Origin: Ignavibacteria bacterium
Lineage (GTDB): Bacteria; Bacteroidota; Ignavibacteria; Tepidaquicellales; Tepidaquicellaceae
Assembly (NCBI GenBank): GCA_019694675.1
Contig: JAIBBK010000012.1
Location: 1 to 64,000 of the forward strand
Reading direction: 5' to 3'
Length of the DNA: 64,000 nt
In this document: piece after piece, positions 52,706-61,794 of the stretch
How positions within the stretch are numbered: position 1 is the first letter of the stretch
How the letters are laid out: the number at the start of each line of letters is the position of its first letter
Made by a program: the position numbers and the translations under genes
Notes under the pieces: generated by a model
Databases searched by the model: none
What the model was told of the DNA's origin: nothing
What the model saw: the letters and a program-made list of their open reading frames with translations, nothing else

Positions 52706-53257
52706 TCAGGCTTCGTTGCGGATAACCCGGAGAAGTATTGCGTTGATTTCTTCCACATCTCCGACACCGTTCAGGTCTTTGGCAATTTCGCTGTAAAATT
52801 CCTTCACCGGTGCCGTAGAATCGTAATAAACTTTGAGGCGGTTCAGGATCGTTTCCTTCGTGTCGTCGCTTCTGCCCCTCTTAAGCAATCTTTGTGTTAT
52901 CTCTCCGTCATCAGCTATCAGGTTCAGAACCCTCACTTCACTGAATCCCAGTTCACTGAAGATGCCTGCGAGCGCTCTTGCCTGCACTACCGTCCGCGGA
53001 TAACCGTCAAGTATGAATCCGTTTTCGGAACACGAAGACAATGCTTCTTTCACTATTCCGTTCATGATATCGTCGGGAACAAGGTTGCCCTTGTCCATGA
53101 TCTCTTTTGCCTTCTTTCCAAGTTCCGTTCCTTCAGTCACCGCCTTCCTCAGTATCTCGCCTGTTGATATGTGGCTCAGTCCGAGCTTCTCCGATATGAG
53201 CTGTGCCTGTGTTCCTTTACCTACACCGGGTGGTCCGAAAATTATCAGCTGGTACAT
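52706..53257 (-). CDS. adk: Adenylate kinase
   Basis: 183 residues. P-loop GPPGVGKGTQ (8-17), NMP-binding HISTGEILRKAV, GFILDGYPRTVVQA, and a short lid RLLKRGRSDDTKETILNRL without the zinc-finger insertion, so this is the short-lid form. It catalyses 2 ADP = ATP + AMP. It starts ~8 nt after the end of rlmN in the same direction. Confidence 0.95.
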   Translation of the reverse strand: MYQLIIFGPPGVGKGTQAQLISEKLGLSHISTGEILRKAVTEGTELGKKAKEIMDKGNLVPDDIMNGIVKEALSSCSENGFILDGYPRTVVQARALAGIFSELGFSEVRVLNLIADDGEITQRLLKRGRSDDTKETILNRLKVYYDSTAPVKEFYSEIAKDLNGVGDVEEINAILLRVIRNEA

Positions 53258-53265
53258 TAACTGGA

Positions 53266-54420
53266 TTAATGGGTTTCAGATAGATGTTTTTCGCCTGCAA
53301 GCGCAAGCTGACCGCAGGCGGCGTTGATGTCAACCCCGCTGCTGTTTCTTAGATTGACCACAACTTTCTGATCTCTGAGTGAAGCAATTAAATCATTTAA
53401 TCTATGATTTGAAAGTAATTTTTTGGTATCCGGATCCGGGCCCAGGTTCAAAGGGGCAAGCAGTCCGTTAAGCTCACCGCTGATGGGATGGAACGGGATC
53501 ACATTGATATTGCACGGCAGCATCCTGGAAAGCGAAGCAAGTCTCTTTATGTCGTCAGGATTGTCGTTTATGCCGGGAAAGTGAATGTATTCATATGTTA
53601 TCTTCGTTCCGGTCATTCTGTAGAAATAAACAAGCTCCTTATATATATCCGGAAGCCGGTTCTTGGATGAAGACGGTATCAGCGATTCCCTTATGCCGTT
53701 GTCTGTGGAGTGAAGCGACAAGGCCAGCTTCACCTTTCTTATACTGCTGTTCTCCGGGAGTGAAATGTCATCCGCAAATTTTGAGATCTTCTGCCTGAAG
53801 CCCACTGTTGATACAGTTATTCTTCTTCCCGGCAATGACAATCCCTTTTCATTTGTAAGAAGCAGCAGCGACCGCAGAACAGAGTCATAATTCAGAAACG
53901 GCTCTCCCATTCCCATATAAACAACATTCGTCACATCGGCGCCGGAAAGCTTCTTCACAAGATACACCTGTGAGCATATCTCGCCCGGAGTCAGGTTTGC
54001 CCTGAATCCGAGTTTTGCAGTGGCGCAGAATTCACAACCGACATTGCATCCCGCCTGCGTGGAAACGCAGACCGTGTTCCTTCCCTTTTCGCTGATCAGC
54101 ACAGTTTCGATCTTGACTTCGGGAAGGCGCGTAAGTGTGAAAAGGAATTTTTGCGTGTCGTGCAATTCGGAAACCGAGGTCCTGACCGGCCTGAGCAGTG
54201 AGATCTCAAATTCACCGGAGATTAATTGCCTTAGCGCAGACGGGATTTGGGAAAGCCCCTCCGCGGAATCAACACCTTTCGAGTGAATTGCGGAGAAGAT
54301 CTGCACCGCCCTGTACCTCTTTTCTCCGAGGCGCACAACGGCCTCTTCAAGTTCTCCGGGGAGCAATCCTGAAAGCTGTGTTCTTGCGTGCTTCTTCTGT
54401 GTGTCTGTGTGTTGGTGCAT
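53266..54420 (-). CDS. rlmN: 23S rRNA (adenine2503-C2)-methyltransferase, radical SAM
   Basis: 384 residues from ATG 54420 (a TTG start 39 nt earlier is unlikely). The radical-SAM motif CxxxCxxC is Cys125, Cys129, Cys132 in AGCNVGCEFC. The N-terminal helical domain (YRAVQIFSAIHSKG) and the C-terminal NSSGVDINAACGQLA containing the catalytic Cys are typical of RlmN. It methylates A2503 of 23S rRNA and A37 of some tRNAs. The GMGEPFLN motif is present. Followed by adk. Confidence 0.95.
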   Translation of the reverse strand: MHQHTDTQKKHARTQLSGLLPGELEEAVVRLGEKRYRAVQIFSAIHSKGVDSAEGLSQIPSALRQLISGEFEISLLRPVRTSVSELHDTQKFLFTLTRLPEVKIETVLISEKGRNTVCVSTQAGCNVGCEFCATAKLGFRANLTPGEICSQVYLVKKLSGADVTNVVYMGMGEPFLNYDSVLRSLLLLTNEKGLSLPGRRITVSTVGFRQKISKFADDISLPENSSIRKVKLALSLHSTDNGIRESLIPSSSKNRLPDIYKELVYFYRMTGTKITYEYIHFPGINDNPDDIKRLASLSRMLPCNINVIPFHPISGELNGLLAPLNLGPDPDTKKLLSNHRLNDLIASLRDQKVVVNLRNSSGVDINAACGQLALAGEKHLSETH

Positions 54421-54613
54421 TGTCTTTGTCAAGATAACTCGCACGGAACAACTGAACACTTCAAAAAATCCTGCCTAAATTCTTAAAGGGGATTTGTATT
54501 GTCCGAAGAGAGGATTGAACAGACCGTATCTCCCTGCAACGCATCACTGCAATACATTGTCAATAATTTCTTGCAGGCGAATTAAGTATATTGGCTTCAA
54601 AAAAATTCGTGAG

Positions 54614-55312
54614 ATGATGCTGAAAAGAAATGTTCTCGACAAGGGATTCATTAATGTTATTGACAAGCTGGGAAGTGATCTGACTGTGGTCAACTCGGCA
54701 CGTGTGTCTTTTGGAAAGAGGAAAGAGGTGTTCGATGACAAGGACAGAAAGCTTGTGGATTATCTGGCAAAGCATAAGCATTGGTCACCGTTCAGGCATC
54801 TGATGGTTCAGTTTCATGTGAAGGCGCCGGAGTTCGTAATGAGGCAATGGTACAAGCATGTGGTTGGAATAGAGACCACATCTTCTTCCTCGACCAAAGA
54901 CCATGCATGGAACGAGATCAGCGGAAGGTATGTGCCGGTCACAGACTTTTACGAACCCGGTGCATGGAGAAAACAATCCGAGAACAACAAGCAGGCATCG
55001 GAAGGACTTATAGATGAACAGAGATCAGCGGCAACTATATTTGAGATCGCAATGAAACAGGCTATAGAATCGTATGAGAAACTTCTTGAGCTTGGTGTTG
55101 CAAAGGAGCAGGCAAGGATGATCCTGCCGCTAAATCAATACTCGGAGGTCTATTGGACAGCATCATTCCAGGCGATCATGAATTTCATTGAACTGCGGGA
55201 TGAAGATACAGCTCAGTGGGAGATCAGGGAATATGCAAAAGCAATGAAGGAACTTATGCTCGAGATCTATCCGGAGACTACCTCGGTCTGGTTTGAAGCA
55301 ATCGGCAAGTGA
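54614..55312 (+). CDS. thyX: FAD-dependent thymidylate synthase, variant motif
   Basis: 232 residues from ATG 54614. ThyX fold with NSARVSFGKR, HWSPFRHLMVQFHVKAP, and the C-terminal QARMILPLNQYSEVYWTASF. The signature normally RHRx7S is here KHVVG (81-85), an insertion of about a dozen residues (SSSSTKDHAW), then NEISGRYVP. The KHxVG variant also occurs in cyanobacterial and phage ThyX, so activity is likely retained. It makes dTMP from dUMP with methylene-THF and FAD. No thyA was seen. The longer frame from 54494 lacks a plausible N-terminus. Confidence 0.93.
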   Translation: MMLKRNVLDKGFINVIDKLGSDLTVVNSARVSFGKRKEVFDDKDRKLVDYLAKHKHWSPFRHLMVQFHVKAPEFVMRQWYKHVVGIETTSSSSTKDHAWNEISGRYVPVTDFYEPGAWRKQSENNKQASEGLIDEQRSAATIFEIAMKQAIESYEKLLELGVAKEQARMILPLNQYSEVYWTASFQAIMNFIELRDEDTAQWEIREYAKAMKELMLEIYPETTSVWFEAIGK

Positions 55313-55323
55313 TCAGATGATCT

Positions 55324-56223
55324 TCAGTTTCCGGTAAGAATACTTTTCACCACCTGCCCGGCAAGATTCGGATTCTCTTTGAATCTCCTGATCGAATACT
55401 CATACCATCTTAAGCCGAAAGGCACATAGATCCTGGTCCTGTAGCCTTCTTTGACAAGCTTGTCGCGCAGACTTTCCCTTACGCCAAGCAGCATCTGAAA
55501 TTCATACTTGTCCTTTTCGAGCCGCAGGTCCTTTACGAGTTTACGCGATTCGTTCACGATCCAGTCGTCGTGCGTGGCGATGCCGCAATAAGCTCCTCTT
55601 TCAAATGCTGTCCTCAGAAGTTTGATGAAGTTCTCCCTTATCTCCTGGTCATCCTTGTAGGCTATTGACTCAGGCTCAACGTAAATTCCCTTGCAGATTC
55701 TGAAATTGGCTTTCTCTTCAGTAAGCCTTAAGATGTCGTCGTGACTTCTCTTCAGATATGCCTGTAAGACGATCCCGACGTTATCAAACTTCTTTCTGCA
55801 TTCCTCAAATATCCTGATCGTTTGCTCGGTAACCGACGAGTCTTCCATATCTATTCTCACAAATCTGTTCAGGCTCCGGGCTTTGGCGGCTATCTCCTCG
55901 GCGATCCCAAGGCAAAAGTCAAAATCAATATTAAGTCCGAGCATTGTCAGTTTTACGGAGAGGTTGCAGTCGAGTCCGCTTGCAGACATGGCTTCGAGCG
56001 CGGCAAGGTTTTCATCTTTGCAATTCACTGCTTCATTCCTGTCCCTGATCGCTTCTCCGAGCACATCCATTGTTGCCATCATGTTCCGGGCGTTGAGCGA
56101 TTTTACGGTAGAGACTGCATCAGAAAGCTTATCGCCGGCGATGTATCTGCCTGCAAACAATTTCACAACCGACCTTGGAAGGACCTGAATGGCGGGTATC
56201 ATTATCTTGTTGACTATTCTCAT
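55324..56223 (-). CDS. Proline dehydrogenase (monofunctional PutA-like)
   Basis: 299 residues from ATG 56223. TIM-barrel flavoenzyme with VSVKLTMLGL-type second strand (CNLSVKLTMLGLNIDFDF), VRIDMEDSSVTEQTI, GIVLQAYLKRSHDDI, FRICKGIYVEPESIAYKD, AIATHDDWI, and FQMLLGVRESLRDKL, TRIYVPFGLRWYEYSIRRF; the last provides the Arg pair that binds the proline carboxylate. It oxidises L-proline to pyrroline-5-carboxylate. The P5C dehydrogenase is not adjacent. Convergent with thyX (11 nt). Confidence 0.94.
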   Translation of the reverse strand: MRIVNKIMIPAIQVLPRSVVKLFAGRYIAGDKLSDAVSTVKSLNARNMMATMDVLGEAIRDRNEAVNCKDENLAALEAMSASGLDCNLSVKLTMLGLNIDFDFCLGIAEEIAAKARSLNRFVRIDMEDSSVTEQTIRIFEECRKKFDNVGIVLQAYLKRSHDDILRLTEEKANFRICKGIYVEPESIAYKDDQEIRENFIKLLRTAFERGAYCGIATHDDWIVNESRKLVKDLRLEKDKYEFQMLLGVRESLRDKLVKEGYRTRIYVPFGLRWYEYSIRRFKENPNLAGQVVKSILTGN

Positions 56224-56324
56224 GGTAAGCAATTTTTATGAATGACCGGCACACTTGCCGGTGAAGAATTATGCTTAATGCAAAATAAACATAACAGCTC
56301 AATATAGATATGTTGTTAGCAGTC

Positions 56325-56358
56325 ATAAAAAAACCGGCCTGCTTTTGTGCAGACCGGT
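56325..56358 (-). terminator. Intrinsic terminator
   Basis: Arms ACCGGCCTGC (56333-56342) and GCAGACCGGT (56349-56358), one mismatch, 6-nt loop; on the minus strand followed by TTTTTTTATG. It lies ~230 nt beyond the end of the 56586-57026 gene and before the proline dehydrogenase gene. Confidence 0.8.
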
Positions 56359-56585
56359 CAGGAGGTATCAATTCACACAAAGAGCAATTATCACACTGCC
56401 TTTGCCCTGGTTTGATACAAGATTCTGATCCGCCGGCTTTGACATCCCTGAAACCCTTCCCTTTCCCGAAGAAGGGATTTCACAAGAAAGACCCAACCCT
56501 CATTAAATCTCGCTTGCTATCAAGGATGTCAGCGCCGGCTGATCATCAAAATTCTCCCTTTGCTAAAGACCTCCGTTAGTTTCGG
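56359..56585 (-). other. Structured non-coding stretch between a gene end and its terminator
   Basis: About 230 nt with no supported coding frame (the best minus-strand frame is 25 codons). It includes an imperfect hairpin GAAATCCCTTC / GAAGGGTTTC and ends at the strong terminator at 56325-56358. It could be a long 3' UTR or a small RNA. No known RNA family was recognised. Confidence 0.35.
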
Positions 56586-57026
56586 TCAGTCCTTGTCTGT
56601 GCTCTTCTTTTCAATCATGTGGGAAGGATCCCTGTTCACTTTGATCACGACCGAGACTCCTTCTTTGGTCTGCACAATTACTTCAGACGGCTTGAACTCG
56701 CATTGAATGAAATCACTTGCGACTCCGTCAATATCGTTCGGATACGCCATGATCTTGATGTCGTCCGTCATGTTCAGATAATTCCCGGGTATCTGAAAAG
56801 TGCCGTCAGCGTTTATTGTGATCTTCTCAAGCACCACATTGCCAAGTGCGCTTGATGCTGTGGATACTATCTCTATAGTCCCGCCGCGCACCGGAGTCAG
56901 GTCGTCTGAGTATAAGGCAACTCCCCTGACCTTGTCTGAGCTTACCGGAATTGCCTGCGCCTCCACGGCGAAAAACGCCGTGATCAGAAACGCAAACAAC
57001 TTCAGAAAAGAATTATTGTGTTTCAT
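56586..57026 (-). CDS. Small secreted protein with a carboxypeptidase-regulatory-like beta fold
   Basis: 146 residues. Signal peptide (FLKLFAFLITAFFAVEAQA). The mature part begins with VRGVALYSDDLTPVRGGTIEIV and continues with KITINADGTFQIPGNYLNM, the pattern of CarboxypepD_reg/CnaB-like seven-strand domains found in FCB secreted proteins. The Lys/Asp-rich C-terminus has no sorting signal. It has a strong ribosome binding site GGGAGG, 5 nt before ATG 57026. Function unknown. An inverted repeat lies in its leader. Confidence 0.75.
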   Translation of the reverse strand: MKHNNSFLKLFAFLITAFFAVEAQAIPVSSDKVRGVALYSDDLTPVRGGTIEIVSTASSALGNVVLEKITINADGTFQIPGNYLNMTDDIKIMAYPNDIDGVASDFIQCEFKPSEVIVQTKEGVSVVIKVNRDPSHMIEKKSTDKD

Positions 57027-57058
57027 GATTCCTCCCTATTTATCCTTTCGGATTTTTT

Positions 57059-57081
57059 CATCCCTTACTGTGTACGGGATG
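57059..57081. promoter_or_regulatory. Inverted repeat upstream of the small secreted gene
   Basis: CATCCCTTAC-TGT-GTACGGGATG with one mismatched pair, between the TrmB-type regulator gene and the secreted-protein gene. It could be a terminator hairpin of the regulator (a U tract is lacking on that strand) or a binding site of the regulator. Both are unproven. Confidence 0.35.
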
Positions 57082-57087
57082 TTTTGT

Positions 57088-57945
57088 TTATTGAATCTGT
57101 GTTTCAAGTTCTTTGAGTGTAACCGACTGGTTCCAATAAAAGTTGAAAAGGTCTTTCATTCTGCCGGCAAAACTCCTGTTCCTTATAATGATGTCTGCAT
57201 TGTTATGTCTTGGCACATTCTTGTCGGGAATGTTTATGAAGACAGCGGATCCGTCAAAAATGGTCATGTTCGGAAGCTCGCTCTTGGAAATCCTTATCTT
57301 CTCCCCGTTCTTTTCAAATGCCCTGCATATCCTGAGAAGATCCTTCAGCGTCGCATCCTTCCTTGAATTGTCCTTAATGACCTTGAAGTTAAGACTCATT
57401 TCGTAAACCGATTTCATCACTCCGCCCTTTTTGACAAATGACTTTGCACTGTCGTCAATTTCCTCCGAAACATACCCTTCAAGCCTTATCATAAAAAGTA
57501 TTTCACTTTTTGCCGACTTCAGCAGGCTTATGAATTTCTCCTGCCTGTGCTTGTTGAATCCCCGGATAAGTTCGATGTTCACAATGCCGCCGTTGCCGTC
57601 CGACTTGTCAACTCTCCTCAGCGTTTCAACTTCCTTTATTGTGGACTTCAGGCAGTCAATCTTCTCCTGATTCTGCTTCTTCAGCTCCCTTTCTATCTTG
57701 TCGCCGATGATGGCAGGGTCAATGATGCTGTACTGAAGTATCGTGTTTGTTTCAATCTCATTGCAGAAGCCGCGTTCCACAAAACTCTTGAGGATGTCAT
57801 AAACGGCTGTTCTTCCTATTCCCGCCTTCTTTGCAATCTCGGAAGCGCTTAACGCGGAACCCTGAAGCATCGCCAGAAAAACCTTCGACTCATACTCCCT
57901 GAACCCGACCTGCTGTAAATTTGATATCAGTTCCTTTGACTGCAA
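57088..57945 (-). CDS. TrmB-family transcriptional regulator
   Basis: 285 residues. N-terminal winged helix: LISNLQQVGFREYESKVFLAML, ALSASEIAKKAGIGRTAVYDIL, and the wing RGFCNEIETNTILQYSIIDP. A coiled-coil linker (KIERELKKQNQEKIDCLKSTI) leads to an effector domain similar to the PLD-like TrmB_C half (SLLKSAKSEILFMIRLEG, IFDGSAVFINIPDKN). TrmB proteins usually sense sugars. It is followed by the small secreted gene, a possible target. Effector unknown. Confidence 0.88.
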   Translation of the reverse strand: MQSKELISNLQQVGFREYESKVFLAMLQGSALSASEIAKKAGIGRTAVYDILKSFVERGFCNEIETNTILQYSIIDPAIIGDKIERELKKQNQEKIDCLKSTIKEVETLRRVDKSDGNGGIVNIELIRGFNKHRQEKFISLLKSAKSEILFMIRLEGYVSEEIDDSAKSFVKKGGVMKSVYEMSLNFKVIKDNSRKDATLKDLLRICRAFEKNGEKIRISKSELPNMTIFDGSAVFINIPDKNVPRHNNADIIIRNRSFAGRMKDLFNFYWNQSVTLKELETQIQ

Positions 57946-58096
57946 AATTGTTGTCCCTTAGACTTAATGCAATATTGCAGTAAATTTACTTTTATGTCAA
58001 GAGCTAATTTCGGTACAGTGAAAAATTTTTCGGCTTACTGATTTGACAGCTCTCATTCCATAATGTGACAGGTCAGGAGCTACAGTAATATTCTCC

Positions 58097-60679
58097 TCAC
58101 TTAACAACCACATTCACCATCTTGTCCTTTACAGTGACAATCCTGACGATCTGTTTTCCGAGAATGTGCTTTTTGACCTTCTCATCATCAAGCGCCGCAT
58201 CCTCAATTTCCTTTTCAGAAGTTCCCGCGTTCATGTCCAGTTTAGAGCGCACCTTCCCGTTGACCTGAAATACTATAGTGACAGTTTCCTCTTTGACAAG
58301 CTCAGGGTCATATTCCGGCCACGGCACGTTCTGTATGCTCGGCTTATTGCCCAGCCTGCTCCACAGCTCTTCGGCAATGTGCGGAGCAAACGGCGAGAGT
58401 ATCAGAATAAACTTCTCAATCACTTCCTTAGAAAATCTCTCGGTCTTGTAAAGTTCGTTTATGAAGATCATCATGTAGGATATTGAGGTATTGAACTTCA
58501 TGTCGCCGTCTTCAATATCATCCGTGACCTTCTTAATGGTCTTATTTATGAGCCTGATGATCGATTCATCCCAGCAATCATCGGCTATCTTACTGCTGAG
58601 AGCCCCGGTCTCCTCGTCAATCACAAGCCTCCATATCCTCTTCAGAAACCGGTTCAGCCCTTCAATGCCTTTTGTGCTCCAGGGTTTTGTTGCCTCAAGG
58701 GGACCCATGAACATCTCAAACAGCCGCATTGAATCCGTGCCGAATTCCTTGATCACATCATCGGGGTTGATGACGTTTCCTCTTGACTTCGACATCTTCA
58801 CACCGTCTTCGCCGAGTATCATGCCCTGATTGAAGAGCTTGCTGAACGGCTCATCGTAAGAGACATAGCCAAGGTCATACAGGACCTTGTACCAGAACCT
58901 GGCGTAAATGAGATGCAGTACGGCATGCTCCATTCCTCCTATGTAAAGATCAACGGGCATCCAGAATCTTTCAGCTTCCTTACTGCAGAATTCATTTGTA
59001 TTATGCGGATCAAGAAATCTCAGGAAGTACCAGCATGAACCGGCCCATTGAGGCATAGTGTTGGTTTCGCGGATCGCCTTCAGACCGGTTTCCTGATCAG
59101 AGATATTCACCCACTCACCCGCATTCGCAAGCGGTGGTTCTCCCGATGCTCCGGATGTAAACACGGCAGTTTCGGGAAGGACCAAAGGCAATTCATCATT
59201 GCTGAGTGATTTGATAGTACCGTCTTCAAGATGCACTATGGGGAATGGTTCGCCCCAGTATCTCTGCCGCGAGAAGAGCCAGTCCCTGAGTTTGAAGTTG
59301 ACAGTTCTTCTGCCCTTGCCGTTTGCTTCAAGCCAGTTGCAGATCGCCTCAATTGCTTCGGGAGTCCGCATCCCGTCAATCATACCGGAGTTCACTGAAA
59401 CTCCCTCCCCGGTAAAACATTCTTCACCGCTCACGGTCTTTCTGCTGAATTCCCGGAGTCCTTCATCATCAAGACCTTCAGGCGCTACAACGGGAATTAT
59501 GCCGAGCGAATATTTCCTCGCAAATTCATTGTCCCTCTCGTCATGTCCGGGCACACCCATAATGGCACCGGTTCCGTAAGAGACAAGTACATAGTCTGCT
59601 ACAAGCACGGGGATCTTTTTGCCGTTTACGGGATTGACCGCGTAGGAGCCGGTAAATACACCTGTCTTGTCTTTTGCAAGCTCCGCCCGTTCAAGGTCTG
59701 ACTTTCTGGAAGCATCCTCAATATACTTCCTCACTTCATCTGCTTTCTCTTCCGATGTGATTTCCTTCACCAGCTTGTGCTCGGGCGCAAGTATCAGATA
59801 AGATGCACCGTAAATCGTATCCGGCCTTGTAGTGAAGATCTCCACACTTCCTGATCTTCCGGCCGCACCGTCAATTTCAAATATGACAGATGCCCCTGTG
59901 CTTTTTCCGATCCAGTTCTTCTGAAGCTCTTTCACATTCGAAGGCCAGTCAAGCCTCTCAAGCCCGTTCAGAAGCCTCTCTGCATACTTGGTGATGCGGA
60001 GGTTCCACTGCCTCATATTCTTTCTCACAACGGTATAGCCCTTCTCAACCTGCTCAGGAACTTCTTCATTAGCAAGCACAGTACCAAGTTCAGGGCACCA
60101 GTTGACCGGCACGTCTGCAAGGTAGGCAAGCCTTCGGGAGTTAACGTAATCCTTTCTTTCCTTTTCAACGAGTCCCGGCGGCACAGGAAGCTCTTCTATC
60201 GGCCTTGCACGCCCTGCCTCGTCATCATAATATGAGTTGAAGATCTTCACAAAGATCCATTGCGTCCATTTGTAAAAGTCTTCATGCGAAGTTGCCACTT
60301 CCCTTTTCCAGTCAAATGAGAACCCCAGCGATTTCAGCTGTTTCCTGAATCTTGAAATTGAATTTTCGGTACTGATCTCCGGATGAATTCCCGTCTTGCG
60401 TGCATACTGCTCCGCCGGGAGGCCGAACGAGTCCCACCCGATCGGATGCATTACATTGAACCCCTTCATTCGCTTGTATCGGGCAACTATGTCTGTGGCA
60501 GTATAGCCTTCCGGATGCCCAACATGAAGCCCGTCACCGCTCGGATAAGGAAACATGTCAAGCACATAGTATTTCGGCTTTGACTTGTCAATGTCCTTCA
60601 GGTCAGGCGTTCTGAATGTCTGGTTTTCTTCCCAGTAATCCTGCCATTTCTTTTCTATTTCGGTAAAGTTGTAATTCAA
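58097..60679 (-). CDS. leuS: Leucyl-tRNA synthetase
   Basis: 860 residues, bacterial type. HIGH motif HVGH (52-55) in PSGDGLHVGHPEGY, zinc-free insertion, CP1 editing domain with TTRPDTIYGASYLIL and GHDERDNEFA, KMSKS in GVKMSKSRGNVINP, then the anticodon-binding helical domain and C-terminal VFQVNGKVRSKLDM. It attaches leucine to tRNA-Leu and edits mischarged residues. A terminator-like hairpin stands just upstream, in the leader. Downstream (58096 and below) no linked gene follows. Confidence 0.97.
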   Translation of the reverse strand: MNYNFTEIEKKWQDYWEENQTFRTPDLKDIDKSKPKYYVLDMFPYPSGDGLHVGHPEGYTATDIVARYKRMKGFNVMHPIGWDSFGLPAEQYARKTGIHPEISTENSISRFRKQLKSLGFSFDWKREVATSHEDFYKWTQWIFVKIFNSYYDDEAGRARPIEELPVPPGLVEKERKDYVNSRRLAYLADVPVNWCPELGTVLANEEVPEQVEKGYTVVRKNMRQWNLRITKYAERLLNGLERLDWPSNVKELQKNWIGKSTGASVIFEIDGAAGRSGSVEIFTTRPDTIYGASYLILAPEHKLVKEITSEEKADEVRKYIEDASRKSDLERAELAKDKTGVFTGSYAVNPVNGKKIPVLVADYVLVSYGTGAIMGVPGHDERDNEFARKYSLGIIPVVAPEGLDDEGLREFSRKTVSGEECFTGEGVSVNSGMIDGMRTPEAIEAICNWLEANGKGRRTVNFKLRDWLFSRQRYWGEPFPIVHLEDGTIKSLSNDELPLVLPETAVFTSGASGEPPLANAGEWVNISDQETGLKAIRETNTMPQWAGSCWYFLRFLDPHNTNEFCSKEAERFWMPVDLYIGGMEHAVLHLIYARFWYKVLYDLGYVSYDEPFSKLFNQGMILGEDGVKMSKSRGNVINPDDVIKEFGTDSMRLFEMFMGPLEATKPWSTKGIEGLNRFLKRIWRLVIDEETGALSSKIADDCWDESIIRLINKTIKKVTDDIEDGDMKFNTSISYMMIFINELYKTERFSKEVIEKFILILSPFAPHIAEELWSRLGNKPSIQNVPWPEYDPELVKEETVTIVFQVNGKVRSKLDMNAGTSEKEIEDAALDDEKVKKHILGKQIVRIVTVKDKMVNVVVK

Positions 60680-60721
60680 ATTCAGTCAAGTTTAGTTTGG
60701 CAATTCACATCAACAGTGTAT

Positions 60722-60767
60722 AAAAAAGCCGATCCTGTTTATGACAAATGAACGAATGAGGATCCGG
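60722..60767 (-). terminator. Terminator-like hairpin in the leuS leader (possible attenuator)
   Basis: On the minus strand CCGGATCCT and AGGATCGG form an 8-bp stem with one bulge and a ~22-nt loop, followed by CTTTTTTATA. It lies ~43 nt before the leuS start, inside the leader, with no other minus-strand gene upstream that would need a terminator. No T-box sequence was recognised. Confidence 0.4.
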
Positions 60768-61067
60768 TGTAATAGTAATGCTTTCAGTTGCAGAGAAGAT
60801 CTGCAGGTTGGAATTGCCGCGAATTCTTTCTCTGCAAAAATAAGTCAAATAAATTTGAGATTCAGATTCAATCGTCTGCAGTAAGCCGTTCGGCCCGGGG
60901 ATATTACTGTCGCACTTACTCTGAATGGCCATGTATATTTGGGTCAATGTACAATGGCTGAGATATGCTCATTGAACATGGAGTCCGTAACTGAAACAAC
61001 TTCGCGCCTTCATCTAAAGTGTTTTGTAAATTGATATTACTAGCCTTTAAAATTATATTGGACTTAT
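60768..61067. other. Intergenic region between leuS and the YggS-type gene
   Basis: About 300 bp with no supported gene. Minus-strand open frames here lack normal starts or ribosome binding sites. It must hold the divergent leuS and 61068 promoters, but no perfect TTTG/TAnnTTTG pair was found. Confidence 0.4.
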
Positions 61068-61769
61068 ATGATAGAAAACTTATCCAAGAATTACGAATCT
61101 GTCCGTGAGAGTATCGCAATAGCATGCCAGAAATGCGCGCGAAACCCACATGAAATTACAATAGTAGCAATTAGCAAGACATTCCCGTTTTCCTCCGTAA
61201 TAGACCTTAACCGTCTCGGGCATGTTGATTTCGGCGAAAACAAAGTGAAAGAACTCAGGGACAAGTATTACAACATCTCCTTTCAGTATTCCGGCAAGAT
61301 AAACTGGCACTTTGTCGGACATTTGCAGACAAACAAAGTAAAGGACATTGTTGCATTCATACACCTCATTCATTCGGTTGACAGTTTTAACCTTGCCGAA
61401 GAAATTGAAAGGTGCGCGAAGAAGATCAACAAGAAAATAGATGTGCTTGTTCAGGTGAATTCAAGCAGAGAGCCGCAGAAGTACGGTGTGGAGCCGGAAA
61501 ACGCCGAGAACCTGTGCAAGCAGATCTCTCTACTTGAAAACGTGAAAGTAAAGGGCCTGATGACAATGGCAAAACTTACTGATGACCGTGAAGAGATCCG
61601 TAAGAACTTCAGGGAGACCAGGCAGATCTACGAATCGCTTTCGAAGGAACTCCCGGATCTCAAGTACCTGTCCATGGGTATGACGCAGGATTTTGACATT
61701 GCAATAGAGGAAGGAGCAAATATGCTGAGGATCGGTACAGCCATATTCGGCGAACGACCCCCGGTTTGA
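61068..61769 (+). CDS. YggS-family pyridoxal-phosphate homeostasis protein
   Basis: 233 residues. PLP-binding Lys37 in ITIVAISKTFP, followed by DFGENKVKELRDKY, WHFVGHLQTNKVKDIV, VLVQVNSSREPQKYGVEPE, VKGLMTMAKL, and the phosphate-binding YLSMGMTQDFDIAIEEGANMLRIGTAIFG; all conserved in YggS/PLPBP. It binds PLP without known catalysis and controls vitamin B6 and amino-acid balance. It begins a cluster with divIVA (25 nt downstream), the usual yggS-divIVA neighbourhood. Confidence 0.95.
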   Translation: MIENLSKNYESVRESIAIACQKCARNPHEITIVAISKTFPFSSVIDLNRLGHVDFGENKVKELRDKYYNISFQYSGKINWHFVGHLQTNKVKDIVAFIHLIHSVDSFNLAEEIERCAKKINKKIDVLVQVNSSREPQKYGVEPENAENLCKQISLLENVKVKGLMTMAKLTDDREEIRKNFRETRQIYESLSKELPDLKYLSMGMTQDFDIAIEEGANMLRIGTAIFGERPPV

Positions 61770-61794
61770 ACTTCATCAAACAAACAAACTGCAG

